A DNA stretch of 64,000 nt, from NCBI GenBank assembly GCA_016946835.1, contig JACVTC010000192.1:64001-128000 (forward strand). The letters are read 5' to 3'. Below the pieces are notes generated by a model. It saw nothing but the letters and a program-made list of their open reading frames with translations, was not told the origin of the DNA and did not search any database. Below, one piece after another: positions 60,137 to 64,000 of this stretch. Numbering within the stretch: the first letter of the stretch is position 1; each line of letters starts with the position of its first letter. The DNA comes from Neocallimastix lanati (nom. inval.). Lineage: Eukaryota > Neocallimastigomycota > Neocallimastigomycetes > Neocallimastigales > Neocallimastigaceae. The position numbers were made by a program, and so were the translations under genes.

Positions 60137-60814
60137 TTAAACTTGAGCTTCAGGAGATCCTTCTTCATATTCTGTTTCTTCCTTTACAGTTTCTTCATCC
60201 TCCTTTTCAACTTCTGCTATTTGTTTGTTATGTAAATGAGTAAATAATATCAAAGCTACGGTAGCGCCAATTAAACAATATAACATATCGAGTTGAGTAT
60301 CCCAAACTGAGCCTTGTAAACCTAAAAAGGCTGTAGCAGCACCATGTAATGATACTGAAGCAATCATTTCACCGATTTCATATAAGGCAGATACAGTCAT
60401 GGCGACACACCAACTAAGGAAAGCAAGATATTTTCCTTTTTTAAGTGGAGTACGACGAGCAACTATTTCACGAGCAATCATGGTAGGACAAACTCCTTGC
60501 CAAAAATGACCAATTTTATCATAATTATTACGTTTCCATCCAAAAAGTTTACTCATCCAGAAACCTAATGGAACCTCACTATAAGAGTAATGACCACCGT
60601 ATACCAATATTAAAGCATGAATTAAAATTATGACATATAATAAATTGGTTAATCTGAAACGTTTCATAGTTAATGGTAATATAATAAGGGCTATAATAAC
60701 TGCAAAACATTCAAGAATCCAAGTAGTCATCGTATCCTTAATATCAATTACTGATACAATAAGGGCTATAAACATAATAGCTAAAGTGATACAAGGAAAA
60801 GTGTATTTACCCAT
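60137..60814 (-). CDS. YjdF/DUF2238-family integral membrane protein
   Basis: 225 residues from ATG 60814 with about five membrane segments (~5-24, 31-49, 56-73, 128-149, 173-195). Conserved family motifs are in place: YGGHYSYSEVPLG (72-84), YDKIGHFWQG (98-107), AREI (114-117), YEIGEM (145-150) and QGSVWDTQLDM (167-177). The length fits bacterial YjdF-type proteins, plus a fungal acidic tail (VEKEDEETVKEETEYEEG). The biochemical function of the family is unknown. The family is mainly bacterial, so horizontal transfer is likely. The gene has no intron and its composition is much less AT-rich than its surroundings. Confidence 0.88.
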   Translation of the reverse strand: MGKYTFPCITLAIMFIALIVSVIDIKDTMTTWILECFAVIIALIILPLTMKRFRLTNLLYVIILIHALILVYGGHYSYSEVPLGFWMSKLFGWKRNNYDKIGHFWQGVCPTMIAREIVARRTPLKKGKYLAFLSWCVAMTVSALYEIGEMIASVSLHGAATAFLGLQGSVWDTQLDMLYCLIGATVALILFTHLHNKQIAEVEKEDEETVKEETEYEEGSPEAQV

Positions 60815-61555
60815 GATGAAATATTATATTACTATAGTTTTTTTTTCTATTAATAAAAAAATAATTAATTAATTAATTAATTTGTCAAAAAATATGATAT
60901 ATTAAAGTAAAACAATAACTTAATTCTTAATAAACTTATTAACAATTATATATTAATTATTATTTTTTTAAAATATATAATTTTAATATCCATAATAATA
61001 TAATACCTTCTATAAAAGTTTTTGAAATAAAATTTAATAAATAATTTATATACTTTTTTTTTAGTGCGTAATATTTCTTTGTTGAATTTTATTATTATTT
61101 AACTTTTTATTGTATTGCTTTTTTTTTTTTTTTTTTTTTCTAATAATTTTTTGTTTTTATAATTTTTTTTATTATTTTTTTTAATAATATTTTATTGTTT
61201 CGTTTTTCGTTTATAATTTTTATTATTATTATTATTATTATTTATTGTTTTGCTTCTCGTTTATAATTTATTTCTATTGTTTTTTATTTTTTTTTTTATG
61301 TTTATATATAATTGAATATAATTCTAGTATGCAATTATATAATATTTAATTCAATATTAAAATATTAACAATAATAATAAAAAAATAAATCTTTATAAAT
61401 AATATAATAAATATTTGAAATGTTTTTTTTTTAATTTAAAAAAAAAGTTTTTGTTATTTTTTAAAGAAAAAAATTTTTTGATATTATTCTTGCCTTTTTA
61501 TATGTTTTGAACTTTTTTTTTATTTTTTTATTATATTCCTTATAAAATTTTAATT
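60815..61555. other. AT-rich intergenic DNA, 5' side of the YjdF-like gene
   Basis: ATTAATTAATTAATTAATT at 60860-60880 and poly(T) near 61120. No coding signal. It should contain the promoter. Confidence 0.6.
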
Positions 61556-61559
61556 TAAC

Positions 61560-62270
61560 CATTAAATAATAAATAAATAAATAAATAAATAATAGAATAA
61601 TTAAATAATAAATAATAAAAAGAGTATTTATTAATAAATAATAAATAATAAATAATAAATAATAAAAAATAAATAATTGAATAATGAATAATAAATAATA
61701 AATAATAAATAATAAATAATAAATAATAAATAATAAATAATAAATAATAAATAATAAATAATAAAAAATAAATAATTGAATAATGAATAATAAATAATAA
61801 ATAATAAATAATAAATAATAAATAATAAATAATAAATAATAAATAATTGAATAATAAATAATAAATAATAAATAAATAAATAATAAATAATAAATAATAA
61901 ATAATTGAATAATGAATAATAAATAATAAAAAATAAATAATAAATAATAAATAATAAATAATAAATAATAAATAATTGAATAATAAATAATAAATAATAA
62001 AAAGAGTATTTATTAATAAATAATAAATAATAAATAATTGAATAATAATAAATAATAAATAATAAATAAATAATAAATAATAAATAATAAAATAATAAAT
62101 AATTGAATAATAAATAATAAATAATAAATAGTAAATAATTGAATAATAAATAATAAATAATAAATAATAAATAATAAATAATTGAATAATTGAATAATTA
62201 AATAAATAAATAAATAAATAATAAATAAATAATAAATAAATAAATAATAAATAATAAATAATAATAAACT
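61560..62270. repeat. Heptamer satellite (AATAAAT)n, minus orientation
   Basis: 7-bp AATAAAT units with AATTGAATAAT variants. AAAAAGAGTATTTATTA at ~61617 and ~61999, that is, opposite to the orientation in the array at 63230-64000. Confidence 0.95.
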
Positions 62271-63229
62271 ATAGTTAAATATAAGATATTTAAAAACAGA
62301 ATGAAATGAATTTAAAATAATATATATGGTAATATATTACAATGTACTAAAAACTATTTTAATTCTCCTTTATTTTATCATAACAATTGAGAATTTTTTT
62401 TATAAGATAATAAATGAATAATTAAATAAATAATTAAATAATAATTAAATAAATAATGAATTAATTATTAATTATTAAATTAAATCTAGAACAGACCAAA
62501 CTTGGAAATTTTTATTTTATTTCTTTTTTTTATAAATTTATTTATTTATTTATTTATTTATTTATAAATAGGTACATTTATCTAAAATTTTATTTATTTA
62601 TACATTTATATTATTTTATGTTACATAGCACAATAATAAAGGTTAGATTAATAAATTTTAAAATTTAATAATTTAATAATTTAATTATCTTGGACTTATT
62701 TCTTATTATACTTATTATATATATTATTTTACACTTTACATATATTTCATTAGTTAAATATAATTTAAATAATATATATTATAATAGAGTTTGACATGTT
62801 TATTAGATTAAATTCATTTAATTCTATATTTATTAAAGTTTTATATTTTATTTTATATTAAAATTTAATTTAATTTTAATTTTTATTTAAATTTTATTGG
62901 CTAATAAAAGATTTGAACAGATTTAAGAAAATTCTCAAAAAGAGTCTAAAAATCTAAAAAAAAAGTTTAAAAAATATAAAATCATAAAAATAATTATAAA
63001 TATTAAATAATTATCGATGCTTTAAAATAAAAAGAATCCAATTATTATATATAAAAATAAAAAATAAAATAAAAAATTAAAAAAAATAAAAAAAAGGCTC
63101 GTTTTTTTTTTCCTTTTTTTTTTTATTTCTTTTTATATATAATATTATATTATATTATTTTGTATTTATTATAATTAATTAGATGAATATTCGTTAATTA
63201 AATTAACATTCATTTTCAAACTTCTTTTT
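62271..63229. other. AT-rich DNA between two satellite arrays
   Basis: Includes TTTATTTA (62535-62562) and a poly(A)/poly(T) patch near 63090-63125. Nothing coding was found. Confidence 0.6.
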
Positions 63230-63856
63230 ATACTATTTATTATTCAATTATTTTTTATTTATTATTAATAAATACTCTTTTTATTATTATTTATTAATAA
63301 ATACTCTTTTTATTATTTATTATATATTATTTATTAATAAATACTTTTTTTTTATTATTTATTATTTATTATTTATTATTTATTAATAAATACTCTTTTT
63401 ATTATTTATTATTTATTATTTATTAATAAATACTCTTTTTATTATTTATTATTTATTATTTATTAATAAATACTCTTTTTATTATTTATTATTTATTATT
63501 TATTATTTATTAATAAATACTCTTTTTATTATTTATTATTTATTATTTATTAATAAATACTCTTTTTATTATTTATTATTTATTATTTATTATTTATTAT
63601 ATATTATTTATTATTTATTATTATTATTATTTATTATTTATTATTTATTATTTATTTATTTATTTATTATTTTATTATTTATTATTTATTATTTATTATT
63701 TATTATTTATTATTTATTATTTATTATTTATTATTTATCAATAAATACTCTTTTTATTATTTATTAATAAATACTCTTTTTTTATTATTTATTAATAAAT
63801 ACTCTTTTTATTATTTATTAATAAATAAATACTATTTTTTTATTATTCCATTATTT

Positions 63857-63900
<44 letters not shown>

Positions 63901-64000
63901 TTATTTTATTATTTATTATTTATTATTTATTATTTATTATTTATTATTTAATTATTTATTATTTACTATTTAGTATTTATTAATAAATACTCTTTTTTAT
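63230..64000. repeat. Heptamer satellite with TAATAAATACTCTTTTT motifs
   Basis: (ATTTATT)n interrupted by about twelve copies of TAATAAATACTCTTTTT or near variants, all in the same orientation, at intervals of ~30-60 bp between ~63265 and the right edge. The array continues past the window. Confidence 0.95.

Noticed and set aside
63230-64000. Telomere at the right end
   Set aside because: The heptamer is not a known telomeric repeat, and both orientations of the satellite also occur deep inside the window.

Overview
The window looks like nuclear DNA of an anaerobic gut fungus (Neocallimastigomycota, the Piromyces/Neocallimastix/Anaeromyces group). The evidence is extremely AT-rich intergenic DNA packed with homopolymers and microsatellites, compact genes whose coding AT content is clearly lower, a protein with many CBM18 (hevein-type) chitin-binding modules, a decayed CotH-kinase gene, and two genes of bacterial type: a DUF4867 protein with an added signal peptide, and a YjdF/DUF2238 membrane protein. 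No tRNA gene, intact rRNA gene, CRISPR array or bacterial operon was seen. Taxon and functions are read from sequence alone. Layout, left to right. 1-2434: 3' part of a surface or wall protein with a mucin-like eight-residue repeat stalk and seven CBM18 modules, running off the left edge. 3053-7680: a LINE graveyard, with one almost intact but 5'-truncated reverse transcriptase ORF, a decayed second RT copy, an endonuclease-domain relic on the opposite strand, and a short stretch resembling the 3' end of large-subunit rRNA. 8290-8755: a large imperfect palindrome of A/T-rich purine/pyrimidine tracts. 8994-10661: an unrecognised protein with acidic and C-terminal tandem repeats. 11465-16361: a 2.3-kb tandem duplication bounded by (ATT)n arrays, each copy holding a 40-bp minisatellite. 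16915-18096: CotH pseudogene. 19542-21414: ankyrin-repeat protein with a C-terminal membrane anchor and a probable frameshift near its start. 25039-25791: secreted DUF4867 protein. 25800-33100: gene desert of satellites. 33103-33351: small Cys-rich one-pass membrane protein with an in-frame TGA. 35758-58826: the main feature of the window, described next. 53440-55075: a decayed reading frame on the minus strand, possibly an old RNA-virus-like insertion. 60137-60814: YjdF-like membrane protein. 61560-64000: heptamer satellite, possibly subtelomeric or heterochromatic. The main cluster is five same-strand paralogs that share a start motif (EWS-I/V-D-like), long coiled coils built from tandem in-frame repeats, a conserved roughly 65-residue helical region, and (in four of five) a C-terminal RING-H2-like finger. 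Each paralog has its own repeat unit (14, 29, 39, 39+32 or 7 residues). One paralog has lost the RING and one is split by a homopolymer frameshift. At least three relics of the same family lie between the genes, and the 5' flanks are homologous. This is a locally expanding, repeat-shuffling family of putative E3 ubiquitin ligases and is the best candidate here for an undescribed system.
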